DNA of 64,000 nucleotides from Pacificibacter marinus (GTDB taxonomy: Bacteria; Pseudomonadota; Alphaproteobacteria; Rhodobacterales; Rhodobacteraceae), in NCBI RefSeq assembly GCF_018860665.1, contig NZ_JAHKPK010000005.1, forward strand, positions 21,331 through 85,330, written 5' to 3'. The notes under the pieces were generated by a model. That model made no database searches, was not told where the DNA came from, and was given only the letters and a program-made list of their open reading frames with translations. The translations under genes were made by a program, and so were the position numbers. Below, in pieces: positions 19,637 through 29,378 of this stretch (the stretch's first letter is position 1; every line of letters starts with the position of its first letter).

Positions 19637-20224
19637 ATGCAAACGACTACCCTTTCTTTCACAAATTTACACAACCATGGCGATCTTTTTGCGAACATGC
19701 TTCGCGCCAGACATGAAACATTTATTCAGCAAGCCAAATGGGATTTACCCCAAGCTGACGGAATGGAATATGATCAATATGATACACCTGCATCCCGTTG
19801 GATCGCAGTGCACGAGTTTGGCGAAGTTTTGGCCGGTATCCGATTGACCCCTACGACAACGAAATGTGGCATTTATTCTTACATGATCCGCGATGCTCAG
19901 CGTGGGTTGTTAGACAGTATCCCGTCAGATCTGCTGTTTGATGAGGCACCAGTTGCACAGCATGTTTGGGAATCAAGTCGTATTTTCGTGTCACATCGTG
20001 TGCCAGCGAAAAGCCGTATGCGTGTTCAGATGAATCTGATCAACGAGATGACCCTGTCTGCTCGGGCATTGGGGGCCACATCTGTGATCGGCTTGATTCC
20101 AGAAAACGGTCCTCGTTGGGGGCGTCGTGTTGGTCTTGATATCGACGTGATCGGACGCGTAATGGATATGGATGGCACCAAAAACGCTTGTATCCGTATT
20201 AATCTGTCTAATAAACTGCACTAG
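19637..20224 (+). CDS. Acyl-homoserine-lactone synthase (LuxI family)
   Basis: The 195-residue protein has the conserved LuxI residues in order: R and F in RARHETFIQQ, W in AKWDLP, E and D in MEYDQYDT, R in GIRLTPT, and WESSRIFV. These bind S-adenosylmethionine and acyl-ACP. It makes the diffusible signal presumably sensed by the adjacent LuxR protein. ACTGGAGAA precedes the ATG at 19,637. A terminator follows. Acyl chain length cannot be read from the sequence. Confidence 0.9.
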   Translation: MQTTTLSFTNLHNHGDLFANMLRARHETFIQQAKWDLPQADGMEYDQYDTPASRWIAVHEFGEVLAGIRLTPTTTKCGIYSYMIRDAQRGLLDSIPSDLLFDEAPVAQHVWESSRIFVSHRVPAKSRMRVQMNLINEMTLSARALGATSVIGLIPENGPRWGRRVGLDIDVIGRVMDMDGTKNACIRINLSNKLH

Positions 20225-20238
20225 TATGTATTCAAGAT

Positions 20239-20273
20239 CGGGGCCGAGACGCGCCATATCGGCCCCGTTTTCT
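20239..20273 (+). terminator. Intrinsic terminator after the LuxI gene
   Basis: A perfect 9-bp stem (cggggccga with tcggccccg) with an 11-base loop is followed by TTTTCTCTTTT. Confidence 0.87.
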
Positions 20274-20309
20274 CTTTTATGACACTGCTTTGCGGCGTAA
20301 TGTGCGGGC

Positions 20310-21632
20310 ATGTCAGATCTTTTCACCACAGATGAAGTTCCCAAGTCACACAAAAGCCCGTTGACGCCAAGCCCGTTGGCGGATCGGCTGCGGCCCAAAG
20401 CGCTTGGGGATGTGATCGGCCAAGCGCAGGTGCTGGGGGCGGAGGCTCCGCTTGGCGTGATGCTGGCCTCTGGGTCTTTGTCGTCGATCATTTTCTGGGG
20501 TCCTCCTGGTGTGGGCAAGACCACCATCGCGCGGCTGTTGGCCGACGAAACCGATCTGCATTTTGTACAAATTTCTGCGATTTTCACCGGTGTTCCGGAC
20601 TTGCGCAAAGTGTTCGAGGCGGCAAAGCTGCGCCGTCAGAACGGCAAGGGCACTCTGTTATTCGTGGACGAGATACACAGGTTCAACAAAGCCCAGCAGG
20701 ATAGCTTTTTACCGCATATGGAAGATGGCACCATCTTGCTTGTGGGGGCCACCACCGAGAACCCAAGCTTCGAACTGAACGCAGCGGTGATGTCGCGCAG
20801 TCAGGTGATGGTATTGGAACGTCTGTCATTGGCTGATTTGGCGCTGATGGCCACACGAGCTGAAGAAGAACTTGACCGGACCATGCCGCTGGACGCGCGA
20901 GCGCGCGCGACCCTGTTTGAGATGGCAGATGGCGACGGGCGCACATTGCTGAATCTGATCGAACAGATCATGGCATGGAAAGTCACAGAACCGCTGACAT
21001 CGGACCAACTTGGCAAACGCTTGATGCGGCGCGCTGCGAAATACGACAAATCCGGCGAAGAGCATTACAATCTGATTTCCGCGTTGCACAAATCCGTGCG
21101 TGGTTCTGACCCAGACGCGGCACTGTATTGGTTTGCGCGCATGTTGGAAGGTGGCGAAGATCCCCGCTATTTGGCACGGCGCTTTGTGCGCATGGCTGTG
21201 GAAGACATCGGCTTGGCCGACCCGCAGGCGCAAACAATTTGCATGCACGCATGGGAAACTTATGAGCGATTGGGGTCGCCTGAGGGCGAATTGGCGCTGT
21301 CGCAGGCGGTGATCTATCTGGCGCTGGCGCCGAAATCCAACGCGGGCTATGTGGCCTATAAAGCCGCGCGTGAGGCGGCGCGCAAAACAGGCTCGGAACC
21401 GCCCCCCAAACACATTTTGAACGCCCCAACCAAAATGATGCAAGAACAAGGTTACGGCGCAGGCTATGCCTATGACCACGATTCTGAGGACGGGTTTTCG
21501 GGACAAAACTTTTTCCCTGACACTTTGCCGCGCACCCAGTTCTATGCACCAATTGAACGGGGGTTCGAGCGTGATTTGGCCAAAAGGGTCGCCTATTTCG
21601 AAAAGCTACGGGCCAAGCGGTCATCAGAGTGA
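20310..21632 (+). CDS. rarA: Replication-associated recombination protein A (MgsA)
   Basis: The 440-residue AAA+ ATPase, related to clamp loaders, acts at stalled replication forks. Walker A GPPGVGKTT is near residue 70, Walker B TLLFVDEIHRFNKAQQD near 115, and the sensor region GATTENPSFELN follows. The C-terminal MgsA domain contains RFVRMAVEDIGLADP and PTKMMQEQGYGAGY. The ATG start gives the usual family length. crcB follows in the same direction after about 70 bases. Confidence 0.95.
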   Translation: MSDLFTTDEVPKSHKSPLTPSPLADRLRPKALGDVIGQAQVLGAEAPLGVMLASGSLSSIIFWGPPGVGKTTIARLLADETDLHFVQISAIFTGVPDLRKVFEAAKLRRQNGKGTLLFVDEIHRFNKAQQDSFLPHMEDGTILLVGATTENPSFELNAAVMSRSQVMVLERLSLADLALMATRAEEELDRTMPLDARARATLFEMADGDGRTLLNLIEQIMAWKVTEPLTSDQLGKRLMRRAAKYDKSGEEHYNLISALHKSVRGSDPDAALYWFARMLEGGEDPRYLARRFVRMAVEDIGLADPQAQTICMHAWETYERLGSPEGELALSQAVIYLALAPKSNAGYVAYKAAREAARKTGSEPPPKHILNAPTKMMQEQGYGAGYAYDHDSEDGFSGQNFFPDTLPRTQFYAPIERGFERDLAKRVAYFEKLRAKRSSE

Positions 21633-21700
21633 CATGTGCGCCTATATCTGTTGACATTTTACCCTCTGCCACCCAAGGAACAGGCAAAAGGACAGTGAAC

Positions 21701-22075
21701 ATGACACCTCTACTGCAAGTGGCCCTTGGGGGCGCCATCGGGGCTTCGGCCCGTTACCTGACTGGCATTGGCATGACGCGTTTGTTGGGCAAGGGATTCC
21801 CTTGGGGAACGATGAGTGTCAATTTTTTAGGGTCGTTCTTGATGGGTGTTTTGGTCGTGGTCTTGGCAGAAAAATCGGGCAATCGATTTGCGCCATTGCT
21901 TATGACAGGTGTCTTGGGTGGGTTTACCACTTATTCTGCGTTTTCGCTTGATGCGATTACGATCTATGAGCGCGGCCAATTCGGGCTTGCGGCTTTTTAC
22001 GTATTCGGGACTTTGGCTTTGGCGCTTGGCGGCATTGCTTTTGGTCTCACAGTGGCACGAGGTTTCTTCGCATGA
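21701..22075 (+). CDS. crcB: Fluoride ion channel CrcB/Fluc
   Basis: The 124-residue membrane protein has four transmembrane helices and the Fluc signatures GGAIGASARYL, TMSVNFLGSFLMG and GGFTTYSAFSLD. It exports fluoride as a dual-topology dimer. I chose ATG 21,701, preceded by AAAAGGA, over an upstream in-frame ATG because the family starts here. Its stop overlaps the ATG of the pseudouridine synthase gene by four bases. No fluoride riboswitch was recognised upstream. Confidence 0.93.
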   Translation: MTPLLQVALGGAIGASARYLTGIGMTRLLGKGFPWGTMSVNFLGSFLMGVLVVVLAEKSGNRFAPLLMTGVLGGFTTYSAFSLDAITIYERGQFGLAAFYVFGTLALALGGIAFGLTVARGFFA

Positions 22076-23112
22076 GCAAGGTTCAAATGATAACGATCGG
22101 AGACGATCAACCTGAGCAGCGTCTTGACCGTTGGTTCCGCAAATCGTTTCCTTTGGTGACGCAAGGCAATATCGAAAAGATGTGCCGCAAGGGCGATATT
22201 CGCGTTGATGGGGGGCGGGTGAAATCCAACACCCGCGTTGGTCCTGGTAATGTAGTGCGTGTCCCGCCGCTGCCCGATTCAGAGGCTCCAGCACATAACA
22301 CCATTCGCATCACCAACGCGGACATCAAAATGATGCGTGATGCAGTGTTGTACAAAGACGACCATATTATCGTGATCAACAAACCTGCCGGTCTGCCGAC
22401 ACAGGGGGGGTCTAAGCAGACGCGCCACGTGGATGTCCTGTCTGAAGCCTTGCGCTTTGGTTATGACGAAAAGCCACGTCTGGTGCACCGTTTGGACAAA
22501 GACACTTCGGGTGCTTTGGTTCTGGCGCGCACCCCTGCGATGGCGACGAAACTGACCGAAGCCTTCCGTCACCGCAACACCCGTAAAATTTACTGGGCCT
22601 TGGTGGCGGGCGTGCCTGTGCCCTATTTGGGCGAGATCAAATATGGTCTGGTCAAAGCCATGGGGCGCGGCAAAGGCGGCGAGGGCGAAAAGATGCACGC
22701 CGTTCATCCGCGCGATGTCGACAGCACGCCGGGCGCGAAACGGGCGAGTTCGCTTTACGCCACGCTCTACCGTGTGGGCAGCCGCGCGTCTTGGGTGGCG
22801 ATGGAGCCTTTGACGGGGCGCACCCACCAGTTGCGTGTGCATATGGCCGAGATTGGCCACCCTATCGTTGGTGACGGCAAATACGGCGGCTCTGGCCAAG
22901 AAAACATGGGCGACGGATGGGGCGCGCAGCTTGGTGGCGTGATTAGCAAAAAATTGCACCTGCACGCACGCCGTATTGCGTTTGAACACCCTGTAACCAA
23001 AAAAGAACTCAGCGTGACAGCGCCATTGCCCGAGCATATGAAAAACAGCTGGGAGACTTTCGATTGGCACGAAAGTTTGGCGGCCGAAGATCCTTTCGAG
23101 ACATTGCGATGA
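22072..23112 (+). CDS. RluC/RluD-family rRNA pseudouridine synthase
   Basis: The 346-residue protein has an N-terminal S4 RNA-binding domain (residues about 15-70, EQRLDRWFRKSFP) and the catalytic RluA-type motif LVHRLDKDTSGALVLA with the essential aspartate near residue 143. The late GRTHQLRVHMAEIGHPIVGD motif completes the family set. It isomerises uridines in 23S rRNA, probably as RluC. It overlaps crcB upstream by four bases and the HAD gene downstream. Confidence 0.92.
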   Translation: MSKVQMITIGDDQPEQRLDRWFRKSFPLVTQGNIEKMCRKGDIRVDGGRVKSNTRVGPGNVVRVPPLPDSEAPAHNTIRITNADIKMMRDAVLYKDDHIIVINKPAGLPTQGGSKQTRHVDVLSEALRFGYDEKPRLVHRLDKDTSGALVLARTPAMATKLTEAFRHRNTRKIYWALVAGVPVPYLGEIKYGLVKAMGRGKGGEGEKMHAVHPRDVDSTPGAKRASSLYATLYRVGSRASWVAMEPLTGRTHQLRVHMAEIGHPIVGDGKYGGSGQENMGDGWGAQLGGVISKKLHLHARRIAFEHPVTKKELSVTAPLPEHMKNSWETFDWHESLAAEDPFETLR

Positions 23113-23777
23113 CCAAACTTGTTATCTTTGATGTCGACGGCACTTTGGTCGACAGTCAGGCGCATATCATCGCGTCGATGACGGCGGCTTTCGAAGCGGC
23201 ACAGATCGCGGTGCCCTCGCGTAATGCGATCTTGTCCATCGTAGGCCTGTCTTTGCCCTATGCGATCCGCGAGCTGGCACCCGATGTGAGCGACGCTACG
23301 ATTGTGCAACTCGTCGAAGATTACAAAGCCGATTTCAATGAAAATCGTCTCAAGCAAGATGCTGTCATTCCATTGTTTGCAGGAGCTGAAGCCGCGATTG
23401 CACGACTGGCTAAACGTGAAGACATGCTATTGGCTATAGCCACAGGCAAAAGTCGTCGTGGCTTGGATGCTTTGCTTGAGATGTGGCCTTTCGCGGATCA
23501 TTTCGTCAGCACGCAATGCGCGGATGATCATCCGTCCAAACCGCATCCCTCGATGGTGCAAAGCTGTTTGGCGGATTGCGATGTGACAGCGCAAAACGCT
23601 GTCGTTATTGGTGACACGACTTATGACATGGAAATGGCCCGCGCGGCCCGCGTTGCGGCTATTGGCGTGTCTTGGGGCTATCACGGTGCGGGCGCATTGA
23701 AAGACACAGGTGCCAGTATTGTAATTGATGATTTTGCAGCGCTGGATAACGCGCTTGATGAGATTTGGAAGGATTAA
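23109..23777 (+). CDS. HAD-superfamily hydrolase (phosphoglycolate phosphatase-like)
   Basis: The 222-residue protein has HAD motif I FDVDGTLVDSQ, motif II in LLAIATGKSRRG, the lysine in PSKPHPS, and motif IV GDTTYDMEMARAARV. I chose ATG 23,109, which overlaps the pseudouridine synthase stop codon (ATGA). This C1-cap HAD protein resembles Gph/PpaX and sits in a conserved rluC-HAD-ATP12 series. The substrate is unverified. Confidence 0.88.
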   Translation: MTKLVIFDVDGTLVDSQAHIIASMTAAFEAAQIAVPSRNAILSIVGLSLPYAIRELAPDVSDATIVQLVEDYKADFNENRLKQDAVIPLFAGAEAAIARLAKREDMLLAIATGKSRRGLDALLEMWPFADHFVSTQCADDHPSKPHPSMVQSCLADCDVTAQNAVVIGDTTYDMEMARAARVAAIGVSWGYHGAGALKDTGASIVIDDFAALDNALDEIWKD

Positions 23778-23780
23778 ACT

Positions 23781-24491
23781 GTGGCGGACTTTGCGGCCAA
23801 ACGTTTTTGGAAGAACACAACTGTAGCAGCGGTTGAGGACGGGTTCACCGTGCTCTTGGATGGTCGCAATGTGCGCACCCCGGCCAAAGCGCTTTTGGTT
23901 GTGCCGACTGAAACGATGGCTGAGCAGGTGCGTCTGGAATGGGATGCGCAAGAGGGCGAGATCGACCCGAATGTTATGCCCTTCACCCGTGGTGCTAATG
24001 CGGCCATTGATAAAGTCAGTGTCCAGCACGCCGAGGTCGCAGATATGCTGGCGGAATACGGCGATAGTGATCTTTTGTGTTATCGCGCGACATTTCCACA
24101 AGAACTGGTGGCCCAACAGGCGCAGGCTTGGGACCCTATTCTTGACTGGCTGCTCGACACTTACGGTGTACGTTTGGAGACCCGCCAAGGTGTGATGCCG
24201 GTTGCTCAAAATGAAACCGCTTTGGCCAAGCTGCGCGCAAGGGTCCATGCGTTTGATAAATTTCAATTGTCAGCATTTCATGACCTCGTGTCGCTGAGTG
24301 GGTCATTGGCTTTGGGATTTGCCGCTACCGAATCATTGCACCCGCCACAAGCGCTTTGGGAACTCTCGCGGGTTGATGAGAGCTTTCAAATCGCGCAATG
24401 GGGTGAAGATGATGAGGCGACCCTTGTGGCAGACATAAAGCGCAAAAGTTTTGTGCATGCCTATGATTTTTACCATATGGCGCAAAAATAG
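23781..24491 (+). CDS. ATP12-family F1-ATPase assembly chaperone
   Basis: The 236-residue protein matches ATP12 chaperones: FTVLLDGRNVRTPAKALLVV near residue 20 and VRLEWDAQ, then LLCYRA and a middle LSLSGSLALG-type segment. The family binds the ATP synthase alpha subunit before F1 assembly and is found in alphaproteobacteria and mitochondria. The start is GTG at 23,781, three bases after the HAD stop, so it is co-transcribed. Confidence 0.9.
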   Translation: MADFAAKRFWKNTTVAAVEDGFTVLLDGRNVRTPAKALLVVPTETMAEQVRLEWDAQEGEIDPNVMPFTRGANAAIDKVSVQHAEVADMLAEYGDSDLLCYRATFPQELVAQQAQAWDPILDWLLDTYGVRLETRQGVMPVAQNETALAKLRARVHAFDKFQLSAFHDLVSLSGSLALGFAATESLHPPQALWELSRVDESFQIAQWGEDDEATLVADIKRKSFVHAYDFYHMAQK

Positions 24492-24804
24492 CGGCAGAGC
24501 GTTATTCTGCAGGTTTGATATCTGGCTGAGCAGGCATGGAAAATGCCTTAGATATTTTTGATTTACCAATGATTGACGCTATCTGATGCTATATTGGCGT
24601 CAGATGCAAGGCTGGCCTGTTTCGCCTCAGATTTATACTTACGCACAGTAAATATGCAAATCCGTGATCGCACACTTGACGATATGCGATGATTCCTTTC
24701 AACTTGTCCGTAGTGAAGGTGCTCACGCGCTTTTTTCGAATATTATCGGCAAAATAATGGCCGAACTAACGTTGTAAAAAACGTACAATCAGGAAGAGGT
24801 AAAA
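24492..24804. promoter_or_regulatory. Upstream region of the aap operon
   Basis: A 313-base region without a gene lies before aapJ. It should carry the aap promoter; an AGGAAGAGG ribosome-binding site lies just before the aapJ ATG. I saw no confident promoter boxes or riboswitch. Confidence 0.45.
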
Positions 24805-25836
24805 ATGAAAAAATCTGTATTTATGGGTACTTTGGCTGCGGCTGGTCTCGTTGCGACAGGGGCGATGGCTCAAGACGCAGGATCATCTACGCTGGCAGCT
24901 GTGAAAGACCACGGCGCACTTAAGTGTGGTGTGAACCCAGGTACACCCGGTTTTGCTGCTCCAGATGCAAGCGGCGTTTGGAAAGGTTTTGACGTAGATC
25001 TTTGCCGCGCTGTTGCTGCTGCGATTTTCGGCGACCCTGAAAAAGTTGAATACACACCCCTGACATCTGCTGTGCGTTTCACTGCTTTGTCATCCGGCGA
25101 AGTTGACATGTTGGCACGTAACACAACATGGACATTCTCTCGCGATGTTGACCTTAAGGCAGAATTCACTGGCGTAAACTACTACGACGGCCAGGGCTTT
25201 ATGATTCCAAAAGATCTTGGTGTGTCTTCTGCGAAAGAACTTGAAGGTGCGACTGTTTGTATTGAAACAGGTACAACCACCGAGTTGAACTTGGCTGACT
25301 ACTTCCGCACCAATGGTATGGACTATGAGCCTGTGCCTGTAGAAAGCTTCACAGAAGCGCAAAACCAATTCCTTGCTGGTGCGTGTGACGTTTACACAAC
25401 TGACGCCTCTGCTTTGGCTGCGTCTCGTGCGTCATTCGAGAACCCAAGCGATTACGTGGTTCTGCCAGAAATCATCTCGAAAGAGCCGCTCGGCCCACTT
25501 GTACGCCACGGCGATTCCGAATGGGGTGACGTTGTACGTTGGACACTCAACGCAATGGTTTCTGCTGAAGAGCTTGGTGTGACATCTGCGAATGCCGCAG
25601 AAATGGCTGCTGGCACTGACAACCCTGAAATCAACCGTTTGCTCGGCGTTGAAGGCGAACTCGGTGCGATGCTTGGCTTGCCAAACGACTGGGCTTTCAA
25701 CGTTATCACGATGGTTGGCAACTACGGCGAAACCTTTGAGGCGAACATTGGTGAAAGCACACCAGTTGGTCTGGCTCGTGGCTTGAACGCGCTTTGGACA
25801 GAAGGTGGCCTGATCTACTCTCCACCTTTCCGCTAG
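24805..25836 (+). CDS. aapJ: General L-amino acid ABC transporter, periplasmic binding protein
   Basis: The 343-residue protein starts with a Sec signal peptide (MKKSVFMGTLAAAGLVATGAM, cleavage likely after AQ-type residues near 22). It is followed by a family-3 solute-binding domain with LKCGVNPGTPGFA and WKGFDVDLCRAVAAAIFGD. AapJ captures a broad range of L-amino acids for AapQMP. A terminator-like hairpin directly after the gene is consistent with higher expression of the binding protein than of the permeases. Confidence 0.93.
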   Translation: MKKSVFMGTLAAAGLVATGAMAQDAGSSTLAAVKDHGALKCGVNPGTPGFAAPDASGVWKGFDVDLCRAVAAAIFGDPEKVEYTPLTSAVRFTALSSGEVDMLARNTTWTFSRDVDLKAEFTGVNYYDGQGFMIPKDLGVSSAKELEGATVCIETGTTTELNLADYFRTNGMDYEPVPVESFTEAQNQFLAGACDVYTTDASALAASRASFENPSDYVVLPEIISKEPLGPLVRHGDSEWGDVVRWTLNAMVSAEELGVTSANAAEMAAGTDNPEINRLLGVEGELGAMLGLPNDWAFNVITMVGNYGETFEANIGESTPVGLARGLNALWTEGGLIYSPPFR

Positions 25837-25851
25837 GATTTAGTGACTATG

Positions 25852-25877
25852 GGGCGCGGATAATTCCGCGCCCTTTT
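25852..25877 (+). terminator. Hairpin between aapJ and aapQ
   Basis: A perfect 9-bp stem (gggcgcgga with tccgcgccc), a four-base loop and four Ts. It probably acts as a partial terminator that lowers permease relative to binding-protein mRNA. Confidence 0.75.
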
Positions 25878-25975
25878 CATATCTAAACACCACTAAAATA
25901 ATAAATGACCGAAACGACGAAGCGCGCCTTCATCGAATTTTGCGTCAAAAACGGGGACATGGGGGACAGTCTACA

Positions 25976-27196
25976 ATGACGACAATGATAGACCCACCAA
26001 AGGCCGATGGTTTTCGCATCAGCCAACTGCTTTACGACACACGGTACAGAGCCATAACAATCCAAGTCATCGCTGTGATCGCCTTTGTGATGATTGCTGT
26101 TTTCTTGCTTGTGAACGTCAATCGCAACCTTGCCAGCTTGGGCAAAGAGATTGATTTCGGCTTTCTTTCAAATCCTTCCAACTACGACATTCAACAGGTT
26201 CTCGTTGACTATAGTTCGCAATCGAGCAACCTGCGCGCCGCTTATGTTGGATTGCTCAACACGCTGTTTGTTGCCTTCTTGGGCTGCATCTTGGCGACGC
26301 TTATCGGTGTGACAGCTGGTGTTTTACGTCTGTCGAAAAACTGGCTGGTTGCAAAAATCATGACTGTTTATGTGGAAACTTTCCGCAATATTCCCGTCGT
26401 GATCTGGATCATTGCCACTATGGCTGTTTTGTCTGAAGCCTTGCCGCAACCTAGAGCCTTCCGCGGTGAAAACCCCGATGCGTCTATGTGGCTTTGGGAC
26501 AGTGTTGCGGTCACAGGGCGCGGGACCTACATCCCAAGACCTGAATGGGGCGCAGGTTCTGTTTTCGTCGTTATCACCTTTTTGCTGTCGCTTGTGGCAA
26601 TCTGGGCCTTTGGCCGCTGGTCTAAACGCCGCTTTGAAGCCACGGGGCAAATCTTGCCAAATGTTTGGATTAAACTGGCGATTTTTGCTGTGCCAACCCT
26701 GTTGGTATTTTTCATCTTGGGTCGCCCGATCGCTTTGGTTTCTCCCGCGCTGAAAGGCTTTAACTTTCAAGGCGGCATTCAGCTGTCCAACTCCTTCTTG
26801 GCGTTGTGGCTGGCTCTGTCTGTTTACACGGGGTCGTTCATTGCCGAGATTGTGCGCTCTGGCATCTTGGCGATTTCCAAAGGACAATCCGAGGCCGCTT
26901 TCGCCCTGGGCATGCGTCCTTCACGCACCATGAACCTTGTGATCTTACCGCAGGCGTTGCGGGTGATCATTCCACCGCTGATTTCACAGTTCCTGAACCT
27001 GACCAAAAACTCGTCTCTCGCTTTGGCCGTTGGTTACCAAGACTTGCGCGCCACTTTGGGCGGGACGACGATGAACAACACCGGCCGCGAGTTGGAATGT
27101 ATGCTGTTGATGATGATGATTTATCTCGTTGTTTCACTGCTGATTTCATCCGGCATGAACGTCTACAACAAATCCATGAAATTGAAGGAGCGCTAA
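25976..27196 (+). CDS. aapQ: General L-amino acid ABC transporter permease
   Basis: The 406-residue inner-membrane protein has a long N-terminal part and a C-terminal polar-amino-acid permease domain with the EAA-type loop SEAAFALGMRPSRTMNLVIL. It includes the LNLTKNSSLALAVGYQDL segment typical of AapQ. I chose ATG 25,976 because GGGGGA precedes it; an upstream in-frame ATG would add 12 non-conserved residues. It pairs with AapM to form the channel. aapM starts two bases after its stop. Confidence 0.93.
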   Translation: MTTMIDPPKADGFRISQLLYDTRYRAITIQVIAVIAFVMIAVFLLVNVNRNLASLGKEIDFGFLSNPSNYDIQQVLVDYSSQSSNLRAAYVGLLNTLFVAFLGCILATLIGVTAGVLRLSKNWLVAKIMTVYVETFRNIPVVIWIIATMAVLSEALPQPRAFRGENPDASMWLWDSVAVTGRGTYIPRPEWGAGSVFVVITFLLSLVAIWAFGRWSKRRFEATGQILPNVWIKLAIFAVPTLLVFFILGRPIALVSPALKGFNFQGGIQLSNSFLALWLALSVYTGSFIAEIVRSGILAISKGQSEAAFALGMRPSRTMNLVILPQALRVIIPPLISQFLNLTKNSSLALAVGYQDLRATLGGTTMNNTGRELECMLLMMMIYLVVSLLISSGMNVYNKSMKLKER

Positions 27197-27197
27197 G

Positions 27198-28502
27198 ATG
27201 ACGGATCAAAAATCGACCATCGCCTTTGTGCGCACTCACATGTTGGAACAACTGCCGCCCCCACGCGGTGAAGTTGGCCCTGCTAAATGGATCAAAGAAA
27301 ACTTATTTTCTGGCTGGTTCAATACCATTCTGACGCTTCTTTCGGTCTTCGTGATCTATTCGGCTTTGTCTTCAATCATCCCGTGGATGTTTGGCGGCGT
27401 GTGGAATGCAAGTTCCTTGGCGGAATGTCGTGAAATTCTAGACGGCGCTCATGCGGCTTGTTGGGCTGTTATCAATGAACGTTGGCAGCAGATTTTCTAT
27501 GGCACGTTCTTTCCGTCCTCTGAATACTGGCGCACCCATGTTGCCTTTGTCTTGTTGCTTGTTGCTATTGCACCTGTGCTGTTTGAAACCGTGCCACGCA
27601 AGCTGTTGTTCGTCACAGTGGTCTATCCGTTTTTGATGGTCTGGCTGATCTGGGGCGGGTCTTTGTGGGGGCCGATTGGCGTCGCTGCAGGGTTTATCGT
27701 GGCTTATTACGCGGGCAAGATTGCAAGCGGCTACACAGGTTCTGGCCTTTCCGCGTTGATCGCGGTTGTTGCCGCACTGGTCTGGTGGTTCTTGATTGGC
27801 CCACTTGTTGTCGGCGGGCTGAATAGTGTTGCCCCACTGTTTCCGTTGCGCGAAATCCAAAGCCGTGAACTTGGTGGCTTCGTGATCTCTATGATTATCG
27901 GTGTCTCAGGTATCGCACTGTCTTTGCCGATTGGCATCGTCTTGGCGCTGGGGCGTAAGTCTGATTTACCGCTCGTCAAAATGATGTGTGTGGGCTTTAT
28001 CGAGTTCTTCCGCGGCGTGCCTTTGATCACTTTGTTGTTCACAGCGTCTTTGTTGTTGAACTACTTCTTGCCGCCCTCTGTGACCTTTGATCTGACAGTG
28101 CGTGTGATCGTTATGGTTACGATTTTCTCAAGCGCTTACATGGCCGAAGTGATCCGTGGTGGCTTGGCGGCTTTGCCGAAAGGTCAATACGAGGCTGCTG
28201 ACGCTTTGGGCTTGGATTACTGGCAAGCTCAAAGATTAATCATTATGCCGCAGGCTTTGAAGATTTCGATCCCTGGTATCGTGAACACTTTCATTGGCCT
28301 GTTCAAAGACACCACTTTGGTCTTCTTTATTGGTATCTTTGACATGTTGGCGGCGGCTCAATCTATTCGCGCCAACTCGGAATGGAACGGCATCACATGG
28401 GAATTGTACATCTTCATCGGACTAATCTTTTGGGTCTGCTGTTTTTCAATGTCCCGTTATTCGCAGTGGCTGGAGCAAAAGCTTCGCACCGATCATCGTT
28501 AA
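27198..28502 (+). CDS. aapM: General L-amino acid ABC transporter permease
   Basis: The 434-residue membrane protein starts two bases after the aapQ stop, preceded by AAGGAG. It has the C-terminal permease domain with EFFRGVPLITLLF, the EAA loop YEAADALGLDYWQAQRLIIM and the GLFKDTTLVFFIGI motif. Its several hydrophobic N-terminal segments are AapM-like. It forms a heterodimer with AapQ in the inner membrane. Confidence 0.93.
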   Translation: MTDQKSTIAFVRTHMLEQLPPPRGEVGPAKWIKENLFSGWFNTILTLLSVFVIYSALSSIIPWMFGGVWNASSLAECREILDGAHAACWAVINERWQQIFYGTFFPSSEYWRTHVAFVLLLVAIAPVLFETVPRKLLFVTVVYPFLMVWLIWGGSLWGPIGVAAGFIVAYYAGKIASGYTGSGLSALIAVVAALVWWFLIGPLVVGGLNSVAPLFPLREIQSRELGGFVISMIIGVSGIALSLPIGIVLALGRKSDLPLVKMMCVGFIEFFRGVPLITLLFTASLLLNYFLPPSVTFDLTVRVIVMVTIFSSAYMAEVIRGGLAALPKGQYEAADALGLDYWQAQRLIIMPQALKISIPGIVNTFIGLFKDTTLVFFIGIFDMLAAAQSIRANSEWNGITWELYIFIGLIFWVCCFSMSRYSQWLEQKLRTDHR

Positions 28503-28517
28503 GAAAGGAGACTATCT

Positions 28518-29309
28518 ATGTCTACTGAAACTCTAGACCGCGTCGTCGACCGTAGCAAAATGAACGTCTCTGATGAGGTGGCGATTCAGATCACCAATAT
28601 GAACAAATGGTATGGTGATTTCCACGTTCTGCGTGACATCAACCTGACCGTTCAACGTGGTGAGCGTATCGTTATCGCAGGCCCATCAGGGTCAGGCAAA
28701 TCCACGATGATCCGCTGTATCAACCGTTTGGAAGAGCACCAGAAGGGGCAGATCATTGTCGACGGCACTGAACTGTCCTCAGACCTCAAGAACATCGACA
28801 AGATCCGCTCAGAAGTTGGCATGTGCTTTCAGCACTTCAACCTCTTCCCGCATCTGACGATTCTTGAGAATTGTACTTTGGCGCCAATGTGGGTGCGTAA
28901 AACCCCGAAAAAGGAAGCCGAAGAATTGGCGATGCATTTCCTTGAAAAGGTGAAAATCCCTGATCAAGCGAACAAATACCCCGGTATGTTGTCAGGTGGT
29001 CAGCAGCAGCGTGTGGCGATTGCGCGCTCTTTGTGCATGCAGCCACGTATCATGCTGTTTGACGAGCCGACATCGGCGCTTGACCCTGAGATGATCAAAG
29101 AGGTGCTCGACACCATGATCGAGCTCGCGGAAGAGGGCATGACTATGCTTTGCGTGACGCACGAGATGGGCTTTGCCCGTCAGGTGGCCAACCGCGTGAT
29201 CTTTATGGACCAAGGTCAGATCGTTGAACAAAACGAACCAGAAGAGTTCTTTAACAATCCAAAATCAGAGCGGACCAAATTGTTCCTCAGTCAGATTTTG
29301 GGTCACTAA
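28518..29309 (+). CDS. aapP: General L-amino acid ABC transporter ATPase
   Basis: The 263-residue ATPase has Walker [15 protein letters not shown]-loop region [15 protein letters not shown], signature [15 protein letters not shown], Walker [17 protein letters not shown] and the H-loop [11 protein letters not shown]. This is the polar amino acid (HisP/GlnQ/AapP) subfamily. AAAGGAGA precedes the ATG. It is the last gene of the aap operon and an intrinsic terminator follows. Confidence 0.95.
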   Translation: MSTETLDRVVDRSKMNVSDEVAIQITNMNKWYGDFHVLRDINLTVQRGERIVIAGPSGSGKSTMIRCINRLEEHQKGQIIVDGTELSSDLKNIDKIRSEVGMCFQHFNLFPHLTILENCTLAPMWVRKTPKKEAEELAMHFLEKVKIPDQANKYPGMLSGGQQQRVAIARSLCMQPRIMLFDEPTSALDPEMIKEVLDTMIELAEEGMTMLCVTHEMGFARQVANRVIFMDQGQIVEQNEPEEFFNNPKSERTKLFLSQILGH

Positions 29310-29330
29310 GGCTTTCAACCAAACAAAGGA

Positions 29331-29356
29331 AAAGGCGCCGCTGGGCGCCTTTTTTT
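29331..29356 (+). terminator. Intrinsic terminator after aapP
   Basis: A compact GC stem (aggcgcc with ggcgcct, four-base loop) is flanked by AAA and followed by a run of seven Ts. The flanking A and T runs make it plausibly bidirectional for the convergent minus-strand gene cluster. Confidence 0.9.
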
Positions 29357-29378
29357 ATGGGGCTATCAAGTGAATAGT

